Assembly (NCBI RefSeq): GCF_018417635.1
Contig: NZ_CP071007.1
Location: forward strand, 1,364,501-1,428,500
Source: Pseudomonas sp. SORT22
GTDB taxonomy: Bacteria > Pseudomonadota > Gammaproteobacteria > Pseudomonadales > Pseudomonadaceae
Direction: 5' to 3'
Length of the DNA: 64,000 nucleotides
Positions 34,904-48,273 of this stretch are shown here, piece after piece; positions within the stretch are counted from its first letter, which is position 1, and each line of letters begins with the position of its first letter. The translations under genes were made by a program, and so were the position numbers. The notes beneath the pieces are model-generated. The model was not told where the DNA came from, ran no database searches, and was given only the letters and a program-made list of their open reading frames with translations.

Positions 34904-37213
34904 ATGGCACTGGCCCACAACCTTGGTTTCCCGCGCATCGGCGCTGACCGCGAACTGAAAAAAGCACAAGAAGCCTACTGGAAAGGCGATCTCGATCAGG
35001 CCGGCCTTGAAGCCGTTGGCCGCGAACTGCGTGCCCGTCACTGGCAGGTGCAGAAAGACGCCGGGATCGAGCTGCTGCCGGTTGGCGACTTTGCCTGGTA
35101 CGACCAGGTGCTGACTCACTCGCTGACCTTCGGTGCAATTCCCGAGCGCTTCGCCCAGGTTACCGGTGATAACGGCCTGCCGACCCTCGATACCCTGTTC
35201 GCCATGGCCCGTGGCGCCAGCACCTGCTGCGGTGCCAGCCACGGCCAGACGCAATATGCGCAAGAGCTGACCAAGTGGTTCGACACCAACTACCACTACC
35301 TGGTCCCGGAATTCAGTGCTGACCAGCGCTTTCTGCTCAGTTGGGAGCAACTGTTCGAAGAAGTCGCCGAAGCCCAGGCCCTCGGCCACGCGGTGAAACC
35401 GGTGCTGATCGGCCCGCTGACCTACCTGTGGCTGGGCAAGGCCAAAGGCGGCGAGTTCGACAAGCTCGACCTGCTTGAGCGCCTGCTGCCGGTGTACGGT
35501 GAAATCCTCAGCCGCCTGTCGCGCCAGGGTGTGGAGTGGGTGCAGATCGACGAGCCGATCCTTGGCCTGGACCTGCCGCAGGAGTGGAAGAACGCCTTCG
35601 AACGTGCCTACCACATCCTCCAGTACTCGCCCCTGAAGAAACTGGTCGCCACCTACTTCAGTGGCCTGGAAGACAACCTCGGCCTGGCCGTCGGCCTGCC
35701 GGTGGATGGCCTGCACATCGACCTGGTGCGCGCCCCGGAACAACTGCCGGCCGTGCTCGATCGCCTGCCAACCTACAAGGTACTGTCGCTGGGTGTGGTC
35801 AACGGCCGCAACGTCTGGCGCTGCGACTTGGACAAGGCCCTGGAGCAGCTGCAACAGGCCCAGCAGCGCTTCGGTGCCAACCTCTGGGTCGCCGGTTCCT
35901 GCTCGTTGCTGCACAGTCCCGTGGACCTGTCCCGTGAAGACAAGCTCGATGCCGAGCTGAAAAGCTGGCTGGCCTTCGCCGTGCAAAAGTGTGAAGAGAT
36001 CGCCGTGCTGGCCAAGGCCCTGGATACCCCGCACTTGCCAGCAGTACAAAACGCCCTGAGCCACAGCCGCGCGGTACAGAAAAGCCGTGCCGAGTCGCCA
36101 CGCATTCACAAGCCGCAGGTCCAGGCGCGCCTGGCCGCCGTCACCGCTGCCGATAGCCGGCGTCAGTCGGCCTTCGCCCAGCGTATCGAAGCCCAGCGTC
36201 AGCGCCTGCAATTGCCGGCGTTCCCGACCACCACCATCGGTTCTTTCCCGCAGACCTCGGCGATCCGCCTGGCGCGTCAGGCCTTTAAGCAGGGCAAGCT
36301 CTCGGCCAACGATTACACCGATGCCATGCACAGCGAGATTCGCCATGCCGTGCAGGTCCAGGAGCGCCTGGGCCTGGACGTGCTGGTGCACGGTGAAGCC
36401 GAGCGCAATGACATGGTCGAGTACTTTGCCGAGCAACTGGACGGCTATGCCTTCACCCGCTTTGGCTGGGTGCAGAGCTACGGTTCGCGTTGCGTAAAGC
36501 CTGCGATCATCTACGGCGACCTCAGCCGTCCGCAGGCCATGACCGTGGCCTGGATCGAATACGCCCAGCGCCTGACCAGCAAGGTCATGAAGGGCATGCT
36601 GACGGGCCCGGTGACCATGCTGATGTGGTCGTTCCCGCGCGAAGACGTGTCGCGCAAGGTCCAGGCCGAGCAACTGGCGCTGGCCATTCGTGACGAAGTG
36701 CAGGACCTGGAAGCCGCCGGCATCAAGATCGTGCAGATCGACGAAGCCGCGTTCCGTGAAGGTCTGCCGCTGCGCCGGGCGCAATGGCAGCAATACCTGG
36801 GTTGGGCGGTGGAAGCCTTCCGCCTGTGCTCAAGCGGCGTGCGCGATGAAACCCAGATCCACACCCACATGTGCTACAGCGAGTTCAACGATGTGATCGA
36901 AGCGATCGCGGCCATGGACGCCGACGTCATCACCATCGAGACTTCACGTTCGGACATGGAGTTGCTGGAGGCCTTCGAAGCTTTCGACTACCCCAACGAC
37001 ATCGGCCCGGGCGTCTACGACATCCACTCACCGCGGGTGCCGGACACGGCCGAGATGGTCAAGTTGATGAGCAAGGCGGTCAAGCGCATCCCGGCTGAAC
37101 GCCTGTGGGTCAATCCGGACTGCGGCCTGAAGACCCGTGCCTGGCCGGAGACTGAAGCGGCACTTATCAACATGGTCGCGGCGGCGCGGCAATTGCGCAG
37201 CGAACTGGCGTAG
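34904..37213 (+). CDS. metE: Cobalamin-independent methionine synthase
   Basis: A 769-residue enzyme that moves the methyl group of methyltetrahydrofolate (polyglutamate) to homocysteine. It starts with the MetE motif [20 protein letters not shown]. The C-terminal catalytic barrel shows the zinc ligands in [10 protein letters not shown] and [10 protein letters not shown] and the homocysteine/folate-binding part [20 protein letters not shown]. Length equals that of E. coli MetE (753) plus a few residues. AGGGAGGA lies about 10 bases before the ATG. It is divergent from its activator metR and ends at a hairpin shared with the toxin-like gene. Confidence 0.98.
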   Translation: MALAHNLGFPRIGADRELKKAQEAYWKGDLDQAGLEAVGRELRARHWQVQKDAGIELLPVGDFAWYDQVLTHSLTFGAIPERFAQVTGDNGLPTLDTLFAMARGASTCCGASHGQTQYAQELTKWFDTNYHYLVPEFSADQRFLLSWEQLFEEVAEAQALGHAVKPVLIGPLTYLWLGKAKGGEFDKLDLLERLLPVYGEILSRLSRQGVEWVQIDEPILGLDLPQEWKNAFERAYHILQYSPLKKLVATYFSGLEDNLGLAVGLPVDGLHIDLVRAPEQLPAVLDRLPTYKVLSLGVVNGRNVWRCDLDKALEQLQQAQQRFGANLWVAGSCSLLHSPVDLSREDKLDAELKSWLAFAVQKCEEIAVLAKALDTPHLPAVQNALSHSRAVQKSRAESPRIHKPQVQARLAAVTAADSRRQSAFAQRIEAQRQRLQLPAFPTTTIGSFPQTSAIRLARQAFKQGKLSANDYTDAMHSEIRHAVQVQERLGLDVLVHGEAERNDMVEYFAEQLDGYAFTRFGWVQSYGSRCVKPAIIYGDLSRPQAMTVAWIEYAQRLTSKVMKGMLTGPVTMLMWSFPREDVSRKVQAEQLALAIRDEVQDLEAAGIKIVQIDEAAFREGLPLRRAQWQQYLGWAVEAFRLCSSGVRDETQIHTHMCYSEFNDVIEAIAAMDADVITIETSRSDMELLEAFEAFDYPNDIGPGVYDIHSPRVPDTAEMVKLMSKAVKRIPAERLWVNPDCGLKTRAWPETEAALINMVAAARQLRSELA

Positions 37214-37221
37214 AGCGCGAA

Positions 37222-37248
37222 CCGGGCATCCTGTTCAAGGATGCCCGG
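37222..37248. terminator. Hairpin between metE and the toxin-like gene
   Basis: CCGGGCATCC (37222-37231) pairs with GGATGCCCGG (37239-37248) around a 7-base loop. It lies 8 bases after the metE stop and 8 bases after the stop of the convergent gene, so it can act for both; no long U-tract is present on either strand. Confidence 0.8.
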
Positions 37249-37255
37249 TGTGGTT

Positions 37256-40200
37256 TCAGAAGAGGTTGGCGAAGACACGTTCGGCCAATGGCCGGCCCAG
37301 GTCACCTCGCCAGATTTGCACTTCTTCGATCTGGCTGCTTTGCCATTCTGTGCCCAGTTTGCGCTGGGCCGGTATTTTCAAATGGGCTTTGTCGAACTCG
37401 GCAAAGCGCGGCTTCTGCTTGTTGTAATGGAAGTGCGCATACCAGAGGGTACGTCGCGGTTGTTGGGTGCGATCATAGATGACGTACTCCTGCAGAAAGT
37501 CCGGACGTCCATCGGGGCGTTTTCTTAGTTCCACAAGGCCGCCAACCTTTTCGATCTCCACCACACCCCGTTGATTCTCTAAGTACTCAAGGTGGCCGCC
37601 GTTAGGCTGTTTGGTTTGCAGAATTTGCTGGACGCGCAGTTGACGTCCATCGTTCACCAGCTGTCTTGCGGCTTCGCGCAGTTCGTTGATCAAGTCGTCG
37701 GTGGGGCTTAGGCGTTCGATTGTGTTGGCGGCAGCATTCAGGTCGTCGGCCCGTTTGAGCATCAAGTCCTCAAGGCTGGCGGGTTCCAGATTTTGAGTGG
37801 CATAACCATCTACTTTGTTGCGAAACGCAGAGGATCCGTCGAGAAACTTGCGTGCCTCGGAACGGCTTTGTGAAAGCGACGGTTGACTGGCTGAACCTGC
37901 GGACGTGTCGGGGTTTTGCAGGATGAACTTACCGTCGGCGCCTTGAATGTAGATTTCGTCACGGCCATTGATACCCGTGAGCGTGTAGGTGTTGCGCTGT
38001 TGTGTGGGAGTACCAATAAGGTAAAGGTCGTCAGTGGTCTGAAACACCCGAGCGCTTGTGGGCTGGTTTTTCGGCACGGTTGGAAGATTTTCGGTGGGTG
38101 TATTCAAGTAGCGGCTGTAGTAATTGATGCTGTCGTCGAGGCGACTCTCTAGTACCTTTACAACAGCGGCGTCGAAGTACTCATCATCGCTGATGCTCCA
38201 GTAGCGCAGATTGTTCTTGAAGGCTTGAAGTTCATCGACCCCTTGTTTGAGTATTGCACTGCGTTGCGCTCTGCTATGGCTGACCGAAGCAAGCTGGCTC
38301 AGGGCATAGAGCATCCGGTCAAGGCGATTGCGCGGTGCTGACAATTTTATCTGAAGATTGGCCCAGCCTAGGTCGAAACCGCTTAGCGGTTTACTGATCA
38401 ACTCTTTGAGCTGGTCGATTCGCAGGCCGTTGAGCACCACGGGTGTGAGGGTATCGGTCACGCGATCGATGTCGCTGATAAAGTCCCTTCGGTCAATGCC
38501 CTGGGTGATTTTGAGTTTCCAGATCCTCATGTTGTCGAGATGGCGTGCCATCAGTTCAAGCGCTTCAAGAATGTTGCGGCGAAGGGGCAGAGCCTGATTT
38601 CTCTTCTGCGCCATTTGACGGGCAAGGGTGTAAAAAGCCTCTCCTGCGGTTCCGTCCGCCGCCAGGGTTTGCGGGATTCTCTGGACCAGTCTGTTGACCT
38701 CCAGGCCGATGTTCGCTATTTCGGTATTAATAGACTCGATGCGTGTGATGGCGTTGTTCAATCTGAGGTGGTAACGGCTGGTCAGCATTTTCGCTGTGAC
38801 GCTCATTTGATCTTTTGTTGCCTGGGCATTGGAGCGGGTTGCCAGTGCCAGGAAGTCTTCGTAGGTTGTGTACAGCGCAATTGCGTCCTTGATGTCCTTT
38901 TCGAGCTCTTGTTCTGTGACAGCGAGCCCTTGGCGGTGTTTGTCATTGACTCTGCGTGTTTGCAGTTGAAAGGCTTCACCGTCTGACCTTAACTTGTTTA
39001 AAAGCCTTTGGTATTGGCGCTGACGTACATCCGTCCATGATATCGGTAGCCGCTCGCGAATCGCCGCCGGCCAGTACGGTGCCAATACATCCGCCAGATG
39101 CCCCAGTACCTGGCCGCCGCCTGCACCGCCGCCGCGCAGGTGCACGCCATACAGCGCGAAATGGGTGTCCCACTGGCCGTTTTCATTCAGCGCGATATTT
39201 TTCCGCCAGGTCTTGAACTGTGTGCCACGCAGACGCCAGGTGTGTTCCGTCTCCAGCCATTGCACCTGGCAGGGGCGGTCGCCCACCAGGATGAAGTCGC
39301 CTTTGGCGTGCTGGTAGATGCCTTTGTACTTGCCGTGGCGCCCCGGCTCGATCCCGGCCAGCGACAACGGCGTCTGGTATTCGTAACCTTCAAAGCGCGA
39401 CAGGCGTTGGGCGCTGCCGGGCGCAAAGCCCGCCGCCGGGCCTGCTTGCAACAGTTGCAACTGACGCTGGCGGGTCAGCTGACGGGCGCTCAGGGCCTTG
39501 AGGGGCAGGCCGGGCGCGAGGTCGATGGCAGCATCGACGAAAGCCAGCAGCACTTGTTGCAGCGCCTCCAGCGCCTTGTACACCTCATCCTGGCGCAATG
39601 CGCTGACCAGTCGGGCACTGGCTTCAAAGAAGTCGTAGACGGCGACGACGGTCCCGATTACCGGAATGAAGCCCAGCGCCATCTTGATGTAGTTAAAGAT
39701 CATGCCGCTCTGGTAGGCGAAGTTTTCCAGCCACAGGTCGCGGTTCGAGCGCGAGGTGGCGCGATGGGCTTCGAGAATGCGGCCACCCTGGGCGTCGAGT
39801 AGGTGCTGGGCCAGTGAGGTGGTCGAGGGCCATGTCGTGCCCAGGCCAATAATGCCGTCGAAGCGATGTTTGATGGCCTGGCGCATCCGCGATCGGTGTG
39901 CGTCCGGGTTGCCCAGCAAGGCGCGCCCGGCCAGGTAGTCGATTTCGCCGCTCTGCTTGCTCAGGTCATACAGCCCGGAACGGGCCGCTTCCAGGCTGCT
40001 GTACTGGCGTACCAGGCGGGTGGGATGCTCGGGTCGGTAGAGTACGGTGATGCCGCTGTTCTGATCGCTGATGAAGGTGACCCCGGACAGCGTAGTGCCG
40101 TAGCTGTCGGTGTCTTCGCCGCCTGCGGTCAGCCGGGCAGAAATCAGTTCAATATCATGGCCGTCGGCTTGGTAGGCCGCTTTGCTGTCGGCGTCGATGG

Positions 40201-42667
40201 CGATATTGAAGATCGTCTGGCCCCTGTCGTCCAGCTCGCCCTTGGCCCTGGCCTGGGCGCTATGCATGATGAGCATCTGGCGGAAAGGTTCACCCAGGCA
40301 TTGACGCCGATAGGCCCGGGAAAAAGCGCCTTCGTGAGTGCCCCGATACGCCTCGGTGATCTTGTTTTCGTATTGCTGGGCCAGGTCAAGGTCGGTGGCC
40401 AAGCCGCTCAGGTAGGTTTTGTCGATGCTGTCCTTGAGCTGTTGAACAAGCGCCTGATTCGATGTGTTGAGCTTCAGCTTGAGAAAACTCAGACGCTCTT
40501 TCATGGCCTCGTCGATGTTGTCCAGCAACAAGGCATCCAGCGTCAGGTCGACCCATTTGTTGCTGGCCTTGAGCGTCGGCTTGGTGGCAATGCCCTGGGG
40601 GCTGGTGCTGTCAACCACAATGGGCACCCACGAGGTGCTCTCTGGCAGGTAGAGGGTGATGGGGCTGTCGTCGTAGCCAGGGAAGTCCTGCTTCAGGCGT
40701 TGGCTGATGAGCTGGCGGCAGAACAGTTCGCGGTGGGGCAGGTCGCGGGCGACCAGGGCCTGGGCCCGGTGCATGGCCGCGATGAAGCCGAGGGTGCCGG
40801 CCTTGAGCATCGCGCGATCGCTGGCCGACAACTTGTCCAGCCAGTTCAGGGGAGCGCCCGTCAACGTGGCACTGGTTTCCTGTTCCTGGATCAGGTTGAA
40901 CGCGTACTCGCGCGCGGCGTGGCGGGGGACCTGCAGGCGCCGGGTCAGTGCTTCTTTCACCGCCGCGGGCGCCTCCTCGGTGGTCAGCGCAGTCTTGGCC
41001 TGGCTTAAATGGTGGGCCAGAACCACGGCCAGGACATCGCCGGTCACCGGGCTCAGGCTCAGTGACTGCTCGCTCTGATCGTTGATGGCGAAGCAGCGGG
41101 TCAGTTCCGCTTGGTTGGCGCAGCGCAGCAGCCCGCCGGCTTCACCCGGCCAGTACAGCAGCAGGCTCTGCGGGTTGTCACCGTCCTGCAGGGTCACGAC
41201 CAGGCAATCATTGAGGGTGGTGCTGGTAGAGATTTGGACGCCATTGTCCATCGACGTTGTGTTGAGCACTGGATGCGCCGCGACAATACTGGAGCCCAGG
41301 CGCGGGAAGGTGTCGGGTTGATCGAGAAGGCTTTCGAGCCACCTCAATTCTTCGTTATCGATTTGCCCCAGCAGGTTCTGAAAGCGCGCGTGGGCGCGCA
41401 AGCCGTGGTAATGCGCCTGGAGCAGCGCAGCATTGGCGGCGGGGGATTGCTCCTGGTGCCAGGTGTCGGCCTTCAGTTGCTGCTCAATGGCCTGTTCCGC
41501 TTGTTGGCAGGCATCGCCAAGAGTTTGCTGATGATCCTTGAGCGCTTGCAGATCGGTTTCGGCAATGCTGGCCATCAGTGCCCGCTGGGTGTTGATCTGT
41601 TGCAGGCGGATGGAATAAGGGATGTCGAGGTTCAAGCTGCCAAAGTCGTAGAGCGAACGCTGCGAGGCGTCTTCGCTGTCGGTTGATTCAAGGGCAGGCG
41701 GCAGGCTGAAGATGCTTGAACTGCGCTGCTGAGTATCGACCCAGTGGACCATCGACAGCGCAAGTTCGCCAAACTGGCGAATATCTTCGCCGGGCTTGAA
41801 GTCCAGCGCGCTCAAACGCTCATTGAGCAGGCTGTTGAACAGCGGGCTGAAACCGCCTGAAAGGCTGCCGTGGCTTTCATAGCTGACGCTGGAGGCCGTG
41901 GCACCAATGGCCGCCTCCAGGTCCGCCTGGGACGCGTGGGAACTGAAGCCGCTGCCGGGGCGATACAGCATCAGCTGTGGTTCGTCTTCGGTTTTGAACA
42001 GCAGCGCTCCTGGCATTGCCTGTCCGTCTATCGCGACGGTCTGGATCTCGATACCTTGCTGGCTATGCCATTCAGGGTTGTCGAGCACCTCTTTGACCGC
42101 GCGTTGCTGTTGCCTATCGAATTCATCGGTGGCCAGAGCCACATCCCAGCAGGCCTTGAAAATATCCAGGTACTGGTTCTGGGCATGGGTACGGCGGCTG
42201 ACGGCGGTATCCGAGGCCCGCGCTTGCCAGTAGCGATCCCACTGGCGTCGGACCGCTGCGGGAAGGTCCAGTTGCGCAAGCCTGGCGAGCAGTTGTGTGG
42301 GTGTCAGGCGCAAGGTCGGATGATCCGGGCCCTGAGCGGTCACCCGGGCGTGCTGGTCAAGATCGGCGGGCGGCTGGGGATACTGGCGCGTGTGTAGCGC
42401 CAGGGCGACCAGGCTGACATCGCTGTCGTGTGCATCGGAGATACGGAATCGCAGGGCAGTGCTCAGTGGATCGATACCCAGCTGTTCGCGTACTACGTCC
42501 TGTAGTGTCTGGTAAACGCCGGGTGCTTGTGCAAGCAAGGTGGTGAAAGTATCGCGGTGGTCTTTCCAGCGTTTGCTGGCATCTGCCAGCAACGCAGTGT
42601 CGTGGTTTATGACTGAAATGAAATCCACAGGAGAGTGAGGGGCGGGGACTTCTGGCAAATCGCTCAT
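37256..42667 (-). CDS. Giant dermonecrotic-toxin-like protein (DUF6543 type)
   Basis: An 1803-residue protein with no signal peptide. Its N-terminal two thirds resemble the large Pseudomonas proteins annotated with a dermonecrotic toxin domain (DUF6543), from memory. Visible parts: helical N-terminus; region with [20 protein letters not shown] near residues 640-660; a hydrophobic pair of helices at about 985-1012 ([20 protein letters not shown]), typical of toxin translocation segments; a beta-rich stretch [20 protein letters not shown] near 1125; long coiled-coil-like helices at 1220-1500; a second beta-rich motif near 1540 and an Arg/aromatic C-terminus. GC drops from about 68% to about 50% near 39000 (residue about 1220). 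No immunity gene, chaperone or secretion gene is adjacent. Catalytic activity cannot be assigned. Confidence 0.8.
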   Translation of the reverse strand: MSDLPEVPAPHSPVDFISVINHDTALLADASKRWKDHRDTFTTLLAQAPGVYQTLQDVVREQLGIDPLSTALRFRISDAHDSDVSLVALALHTRQYPQPPADLDQHARVTAQGPDHPTLRLTPTQLLARLAQLDLPAAVRRQWDRYWQARASDTAVSRRTHAQNQYLDIFKACWDVALATDEFDRQQQRAVKEVLDNPEWHSQQGIEIQTVAIDGQAMPGALLFKTEDEPQLMLYRPGSGFSSHASQADLEAAIGATASSVSYESHGSLSGGFSPLFNSLLNERLSALDFKPGEDIRQFGELALSMVHWVDTQQRSSSIFSLPPALESTDSEDASQRSLYDFGSLNLDIPYSIRLQQINTQRALMASIAETDLQALKDHQQTLGDACQQAEQAIEQQLKADTWHQEQSPAANAALLQAHYHGLRAHARFQNLLGQIDNEELRWLESLLDQPDTFPRLGSSIVAAHPVLNTTSMDNGVQISTSTTLNDCLVVTLQDGDNPQSLLLYWPGEAGGLLRCANQAELTRCFAINDQSEQSLSLSPVTGDVLAVVLAHHLSQAKTALTTEEAPAAVKEALTRRLQVPRHAAREYAFNLIQEQETSATLTGAPLNWLDKLSASDRAMLKAGTLGFIAAMHRAQALVARDLPHRELFCRQLISQRLKQDFPGYDDSPITLYLPESTSWVPIVVDSTSPQGIATKPTLKASNKWVDLTLDALLLDNIDEAMKERLSFLKLKLNTSNQALVQQLKDSIDKTYLSGLATDLDLAQQYENKITEAYRGTHEGAFSRAYRRQCLGEPFRQMLIMHSAQARAKGELDDRGQTIFNIAIDADSKAAYQADGHDIELISARLTAGGEDTDSYGTTLSGVTFISDQNSGITVLYRPEHPTRLVRQYSSLEAARSGLYDLSKQSGEIDYLAGRALLGNPDAHRSRMRQAIKHRFDGIIGLGTTWPSTTSLAQHLLDAQGGRILEAHRATSRSNRDLWLENFAYQSGMIFNYIKMALGFIPVIGTVVAVYDFFEASARLVSALRQDEVYKALEALQQVLLAFVDAAIDLAPGLPLKALSARQLTRQRQLQLLQAGPAAGFAPGSAQRLSRFEGYEYQTPLSLAGIEPGRHGKYKGIYQHAKGDFILVGDRPCQVQWLETEHTWRLRGTQFKTWRKNIALNENGQWDTHFALYGVHLRGGGAGGGQVLGHLADVLAPYWPAAIRERLPISWTDVRQRQYQRLLNKLRSDGEAFQLQTRRVNDKHRQGLAVTEQELEKDIKDAIALYTTYEDFLALATRSNAQATKDQMSVTAKMLTSRYHLRLNNAITRIESINTEIANIGLEVNRLVQRIPQTLAADGTAGEAFYTLARQMAQKRNQALPLRRNILEALELMARHLDNMRIWKLKITQGIDRRDFISDIDRVTDTLTPVVLNGLRIDQLKELISKPLSGFDLGWANLQIKLSAPRNRLDRMLYALSQLASVSHSRAQRSAILKQGVDELQAFKNNLRYWSISDDEYFDAAVVKVLESRLDDSINYYSRYLNTPTENLPTVPKNQPTSARVFQTTDDLYLIGTPTQQRNTYTLTGINGRDEIYIQGADGKFILQNPDTSAGSASQPSLSQSRSEARKFLDGSSAFRNKVDGYATQNLEPASLEDLMLKRADDLNAAANTIERLSPTDDLINELREAARQLVNDGRQLRVQQILQTKQPNGGHLEYLENQRGVVEIEKVGGLVELRKRPDGRPDFLQEYVIYDRTQQPRRTLWYAHFHYNKQKPRFAEFDKAHLKIPAQRKLGTEWQSSQIEEVQIWRGDLGRPLAERVFANLF

Positions 42668-42868
42668 GGCGGTATCCCAAACGTGAAGTTATGGCCGGAA
42701 ATGGCGTTCACATTGGGCGCGAGGCGTTGCCGCTAGATGCGGTACATAGGTACTGCGGATAACCGTCGGGCGACATTCATCAAACTGTCACGCAACTGTG
42801 GCAGCGCGCTTGAACGAATTTCATCAGACTCGCGCTCTACTGGGGATTTGCATTCTGGTGTTTCGCTC

Positions 42869-43861
42869 ATGCGGGCTTTGGTTTTTTTTCTGGCGCTGAT
42901 GTGCGCCATTCCTTCTTTTGCAGCGGCGCGTTGCGACGTCAACGTGCCCACTGAACGGGTCGAGCTGGCGCAGGTCAGCCTGGCTTACCAGAGCATCGGG
43001 CGTGATTCGGACCCGGTCTTGCTGCTGGTCATGGGCCTGGGCGGGCAACTGATCCACTGGCCCGATGAAGTGGTGGTGGCCCTGTGTCAGCAGGGCTTTC
43101 GGGTGATCCGCTACGATAACCGCGATGTCGGCCTGTCCAGCTGGAACCAGGCGCCAGACGACGCCAACCTGACCTTCGAAGTACTGCGCTACAAGCTGGG
43201 TTTGCCGGTGGCCGCGCCTTACACCCTGAGCGACATGGCCGAAGACGGCCTGGGGTTGATGGATGCCCTGCAGGTTGAGCGCTTTCATGTCCTGGGCGTG
43301 AGCATGGGCGGCATGATCGCCCAGCATCTGGCGGCGCTGGCACCGCAGCGGGTCGAGAGCCTGACCCTGATCATGTCCAGTTCCGGTGCCCAGGGCCTGC
43401 CGGCACCAAGCCCGGCGCTGGTGCAGTTGCTGGCCAGGCGCGGTGCGCCGAATCGCGAGGTGGCGCTTGAACAGCAGGCCGACTTGCTGGCCGCCTTAGG
43501 CAGCCCCGAGGTCAAGGATGATCGTCAGGCGCTGCTTGAGCAGGCCGCGATAGCCTACGACCGCGCCTTCAACCCCGAAGGGGTCAAGCGCCAGATCATG
43601 GCGATCCTCGCCGAACAGAGCCGGGTTGAGCTGCTCAACAACCTGCGCCTGCCGACCCTGGTGGTGCATGGCACCGCCGACCCGCTGCTGCCGGTGATGC
43701 ATGGCGTACACCTGGCCGCGCACATCAAGGGCAGCCAGCTACGCCTGATTCCAGGGTTGGCCCATCGCTTTCAGGAGCAGTTCAAAGGGCCGTTGCTGGG
43801 TGCGGTGTTGCCGTATCTGAACACGCAGCGCCTGGCCGATACCCATGTGGCGGTGTATTGA
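42869..43861 (+). CDS. Exported alpha/beta hydrolase
   Basis: A 330-residue alpha/beta-fold hydrolase with a signal peptide ([20 protein letters not shown]), oxyanion segment [19 protein letters not shown], nucleophile elbow GVSMGG, acid residue in [11 protein letters not shown] and catalytic His in GLAHRF. It resembles esterases and peptidase-like hydrolases acting on small substrates in the periplasm. The ATG at 42869 is preferred because it yields the signal peptide; a start at 42737 would add 44 residues without conserved features. No good ribosome-binding site is visible. It is divergent from the toxin-like gene and convergent with glpM; no functional link is shown. Confidence 0.85.
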   Translation: MRALVFFLALMCAIPSFAAARCDVNVPTERVELAQVSLAYQSIGRDSDPVLLLVMGLGGQLIHWPDEVVVALCQQGFRVIRYDNRDVGLSSWNQAPDDANLTFEVLRYKLGLPVAAPYTLSDMAEDGLGLMDALQVERFHVLGVSMGGMIAQHLAALAPQRVESLTLIMSSSGAQGLPAPSPALVQLLARRGAPNREVALEQQADLLAALGSPEVKDDRQALLEQAAIAYDRAFNPEGVKRQIMAILAEQSRVELLNNLRLPTLVVHGTADPLLPVMHGVHLAAHIKGSQLRLIPGLAHRFQEQFKGPLLGAVLPYLNTQRLADTHVAVY

Positions 43862-43883
43862 TACTGCTGCTGCCCTGAACAGG

Positions 43884-44219
43884 TCAATGCAACCTGACCC
43901 AGACACTCACCAGCACCGTCGCCGCCACCAGCCAGGCCAGGGTCGCCAGGGCCAGCGAAGTTTCCAGGCGCAGGCGCTCGACCAGCAGGTACAGCGTCGC
44001 CAGGTAAACGAAGTAGGGGATGATCGACCACGCACTGAACAGGATGGTGGTCTTCAGGTCCTCCAGTGAACGCCCCTTGCCGACGATGTAGTGGGCGATC
44101 AGGGCGAAGGTCGGGAACAACGGCACCAGGCCGGCTATGTAGTAGTTGCGGGTCTTGGCCAGGGCGGCAAGGATCACCACCACGGCCGCACCCAGGCAGG
44201 CTTTGAGGATCAGGTCCAC
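43884..44219 (-). CDS. glpM: GlpM-family membrane protein
   Basis: A 111-residue hydrophobic protein with four predicted helices, matching the GlpM family: ACLGAAVVVILAALAKTRNY, YIAGLVPLFPTFALIAHYIV and LKTTILFSAWSIIPYFVYLA. GlpM was first described in P. aeruginosa as a membrane protein affecting alginate production from glycerol; its activity is still unclear. The start is GTG at 44219 with GGAAC 8 bases upstream. It follows aauR on the same strand after 24 bases and may be its operon tail, even though the glp genes lie 7 kb away. Confidence 0.85.
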   Translation of the reverse strand: MDLILKACLGAAVVVILAALAKTRNYYIAGLVPLFPTFALIAHYIVGKGRSLEDLKTTILFSAWSIIPYFVYLATLYLLVERLRLETSLALATLAWLVAATVLVSVWVRLH

Positions 44220-44243
44220 GTTTTGTTCCGTTTCTGCGGCCGG

Positions 44244-45565
<1,322 letters not shown>

Positions 45566-45569
<4 letters not shown>

Positions 45570-47473
45570 AGGGACTCGGCTGATTCTGTGGGGGCATTGA
45601 CCAGCGGCAGGCCGAGCACGAACGCAGTACCGCCGCTGGCGGGGTGTTCGACGCTGAGGCTGCCCTTGGCGGCGGCGGCGAGGCTGGCAGACAGGGTCAG
45701 GCCCAGGCCCAGGCCGTGCTCTCCCGGTTTGGTGGTGAAAAACGGTTCGAACAGGTGCTTGCGTGCTTCGTCATCGATACCGTGACCGTTGTCGCGTACG
45801 CGCAGGCGGTACTTGTCGCCCTGCAGCTCGCCTTCCAGCCACAGCTGCGGCATCGGTTGCGCGGCCATGGCATCGAGGGCGTTGCCGATCAGGTTGACCA
45901 GAATCTGCTCCAGGCGGGTCTGGTCAATGGCCAGCTTCTGGTCTTCGTAGTTGCTGTGCAACTGCAGGTGACAGCCGGCGATGCGGTTGCCCAGCACTTG
46001 CAGGCTGGCCTCGACGGCCTTGCCCAGCGAGGCCTTGCCGCTGTCTTCGCCACGGCGGGCGAAGGAGCGCAGGCTGGCGGTGATGCGGCCCATGCGGTCA
46101 ATCAGGTCGTTCATGGTGCGCAGGTTGGTGCTGACGGTTTCCAGCGCGCCGCGTTCGAGGAAGCGCACGCTGTTGCCCGACAAAGTGCGCAGGGCCGCCA
46201 GCGGCTGGTTCAGTTCGTGGGCGATGCTGGTCGACATCTGGCCGATGGCGGCCAGCTTGCCGGCCTGGACCAACTCGTCCTGGGCGTGGCGCAGGGTCTG
46301 CTCGGCATGCCGGCGTTCGCGGATCTGGCCCTTGAGGCGTTCATTGCTGGCGCGCAGGTCGGCGGTGCGTTCGGCGATCTTGCGCTCCAGCTGGCTGTTG
46401 GCTTCTTCCAGCGCTTCACGGGCGGCCAGGCGCGTGGCGATCACCTTGCGCCGTTCGTTCCAGGCAATCAGCAGGATCGCCAGCAGGGCAAAGGCGACGC
46501 CGACCAGGATGCCCTGGACCATGGATTCGCGGCGCAGATCCTGCAGCGGCGTGAGCAGGGTGAAGTGCCAGGGGGTGTCGCTCAGGCGCCGGGTTTGCGC
46601 CAGGTACGCCACTTCGCGGCGGCCATCGCCGAGTTCGGCATTGGCCGGGAAGCTCAGCTTCTCGACGCCGTCGGCGATTTTCTCCCGCGACAGCGGCTCC
46701 AGTTCATTCAGCGGCCACCAGTAGTACTGCAGGCTGCGCGCCAGGCGTTCCTTGATTTCCGGGGTCAGCGGGCGCACCGACTTGAGCCGCCGTGCCGGGT
46801 CGCTGGAAAGGATGATGATGCCGTTCTCGTCGCTGACGAACGCCTCCAGGCGAGCCCGTTGCCAGCGCTCTTCCATGGCCTCAAGGCGCACCTTGATCAC
46901 CGCCACGCCGATGATCTTGCCGTGTTCTTCCAGGCCGTGGGCGAGGAAATAACCCGGCTCCCCGGTGGTGCTGCCGATGCCATAAAAGCGCCCCGGCTGG
47001 CCGCGCACGGCGTCCTGGAAATAGGCGCGGAACGACAGGTCTTCGCCGAGGAAGCTATCGACATCGCGCCAGTTGCTGGTGGCCTGGACCCGGCCGCTGG
47101 TGTCGAGGACGAAGATCGCCCGGCTGCGACTGCGGCGGTTCAGGCCTTCAAGGTATTCGTTGACCGCCTGGCGGTGTTCGCCATCGGCTTCGGTGAGCAG
47201 GCTGGAAACGCTGTTTTCAAGCTCCAGCAGGCTTGGCAGGTAGGTGTACTTGCTGATCTCGCTCTCGACCGCGCGCGCGTGCAGCTCGAGCTGTCGCTCG
47301 CCGTTTTCGCTCAAGGTGCGGATGCCGTTGTGTTCGCTGATCATGAAGCCGGCCACGCCGAGGCCGATCATCAGCAGGATGATCAGTGGCGGTAACAGCA
47401 GCTGGCGAATCAGACGGGGTTTCACGGCAAGGGCAGGCTTGGCAGGGCGAAAGAGCGTAGGGTCGCATTTCAT
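45566..47473 (-). CDS. aauS: Sensor histidine kinase AauS (DctB-like)
   Basis: A 635-residue membrane sensor. One helix near residues 24-46 and another near 322-342 enclose a periplasmic sensing domain with the dCache-type phrase SRAIFVLDTSGRVQATSNWR. A coiled coil leads to the phospho-accepting His in SIAHELNQPLAALRTLSGNS, and an ATPase domain with ILVNLIGNALDAM, RVRDNGHGI and GLGLGLTLS follows. It senses acidic amino acids or their amides, by family knowledge, and phosphorylates AauR, whose gene overlaps by 4 bases. The ATG at 47473 has AAGG upstream; a GTG one codon earlier is equally possible. Confidence 0.92.
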
Positions 47474-47538
47474 CACAGTAGCCTTGGTACGGCCAGCACG
47501 CTCTGCCGGCGTACACCGGACAGAGCGTGATGATCACC

Positions 47539-48273
47539 TCAGTGTTGCAGGATCTTGCTGAGGAAGTGCTGGGTACGCTCGTCGCGCACGCTCTGGTCAC
47601 CAAAGAACTCTTCCTTGGTGCAGTCTTCGATGATGTTGCCCTTGTCCATGAAGATCACCCGGTTGGCGACCTTGCGGGCAAAGCCCATTTCATGGGTCAC
47701 GCACATCATGGTCATGCCTTCGTTGGCCAGCTGGACCATGACGTCGAGTACTTCGCTGACCATTTCCGGGTCCAGTGCCGAGGTCGGTTCGTCGAACAGC
47801 ATGACGATCGGGTCCATGGCCAGGGCGCGGGCAATCGCCACGCGCTGTTGCTGACCACCGGAGAGCTGGCCCGGGTGCTTGTGGGCATGCGCCGAGAGGC
47901 CGACCCGCTCAAGCAGTTGCAGGCCCTTCTTGGTGGCTTCTTCCTTGCTGCGGCCGAGCACCTTGATCTGCGCGATGGTCAGGTTTTCGGTGATGGTCAG
48001 GTGCGGGAACAGCTCGAAGTGCTGGAACACCATGCCGACCCGCGAACGCAGCTTGGGCAGGTTGGTCTTGGGGTCGGCGATCGAGGTGCCGTCGACCACG
48101 ATGTCACCCTTCTGGAAGGGTTCCAGGGCGTTGACGCACTTGATCAGGGTCGATTTGCCCGAGCCCGACGGACCGCAGACGACAACCACCTCGCCTTTCC
48201 TGACCTCGGTGTTGCAGTCGGTCAGAACCTGGAAGTCCCCGTACCACTTGTTGACGTTCTTGATGGAGATCAT
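47539..48273 (-). CDS. aatP: Acidic amino acid ABC transporter ATPase
   Basis: A 244-residue ATP-binding subunit of the polar amino acid family, with Walker [10 protein letters not shown], signature LSGGQQQR and Walker [10 protein letters not shown]. It is most like GltL/AatP and powers import of glutamate, aspartate and probably glutamine and asparagine through AatQ-AatM. It overlaps aatM by 4 bases and is followed after about 65 bases by aauS, so the transport and sensor genes may be one transcript. Confidence 0.95.
   Translation of the reverse strand: MISIKNVNKWYGDFQVLTDCNTEVRKGEVVVVCGPSGSGKSTLIKCVNALEPFQKGDIVVDGTSIADPKTNLPKLRSRVGMVFQHFELFPHLTITENLTIAQIKVLGRSKEEATKKGLQLLERVGLSAHAHKHPGQLSGGQQQRVAIARALAMDPIVMLFDEPTSALDPEMVSEVLDVMVQLANEGMTMMCVTHEMGFARKVANRVIFMDKGNIIEDCTKEEFFGDQSVRDERTQHFLSKILQH

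Noticed and set aside
34883..36793. 636-codon open frame antisense to metE
   Set aside because: It mirrors metE exactly, has no ribosome-binding site, and its His/Gln/Val-rich composition is what reverse-strand reading of high-GC genes gives.
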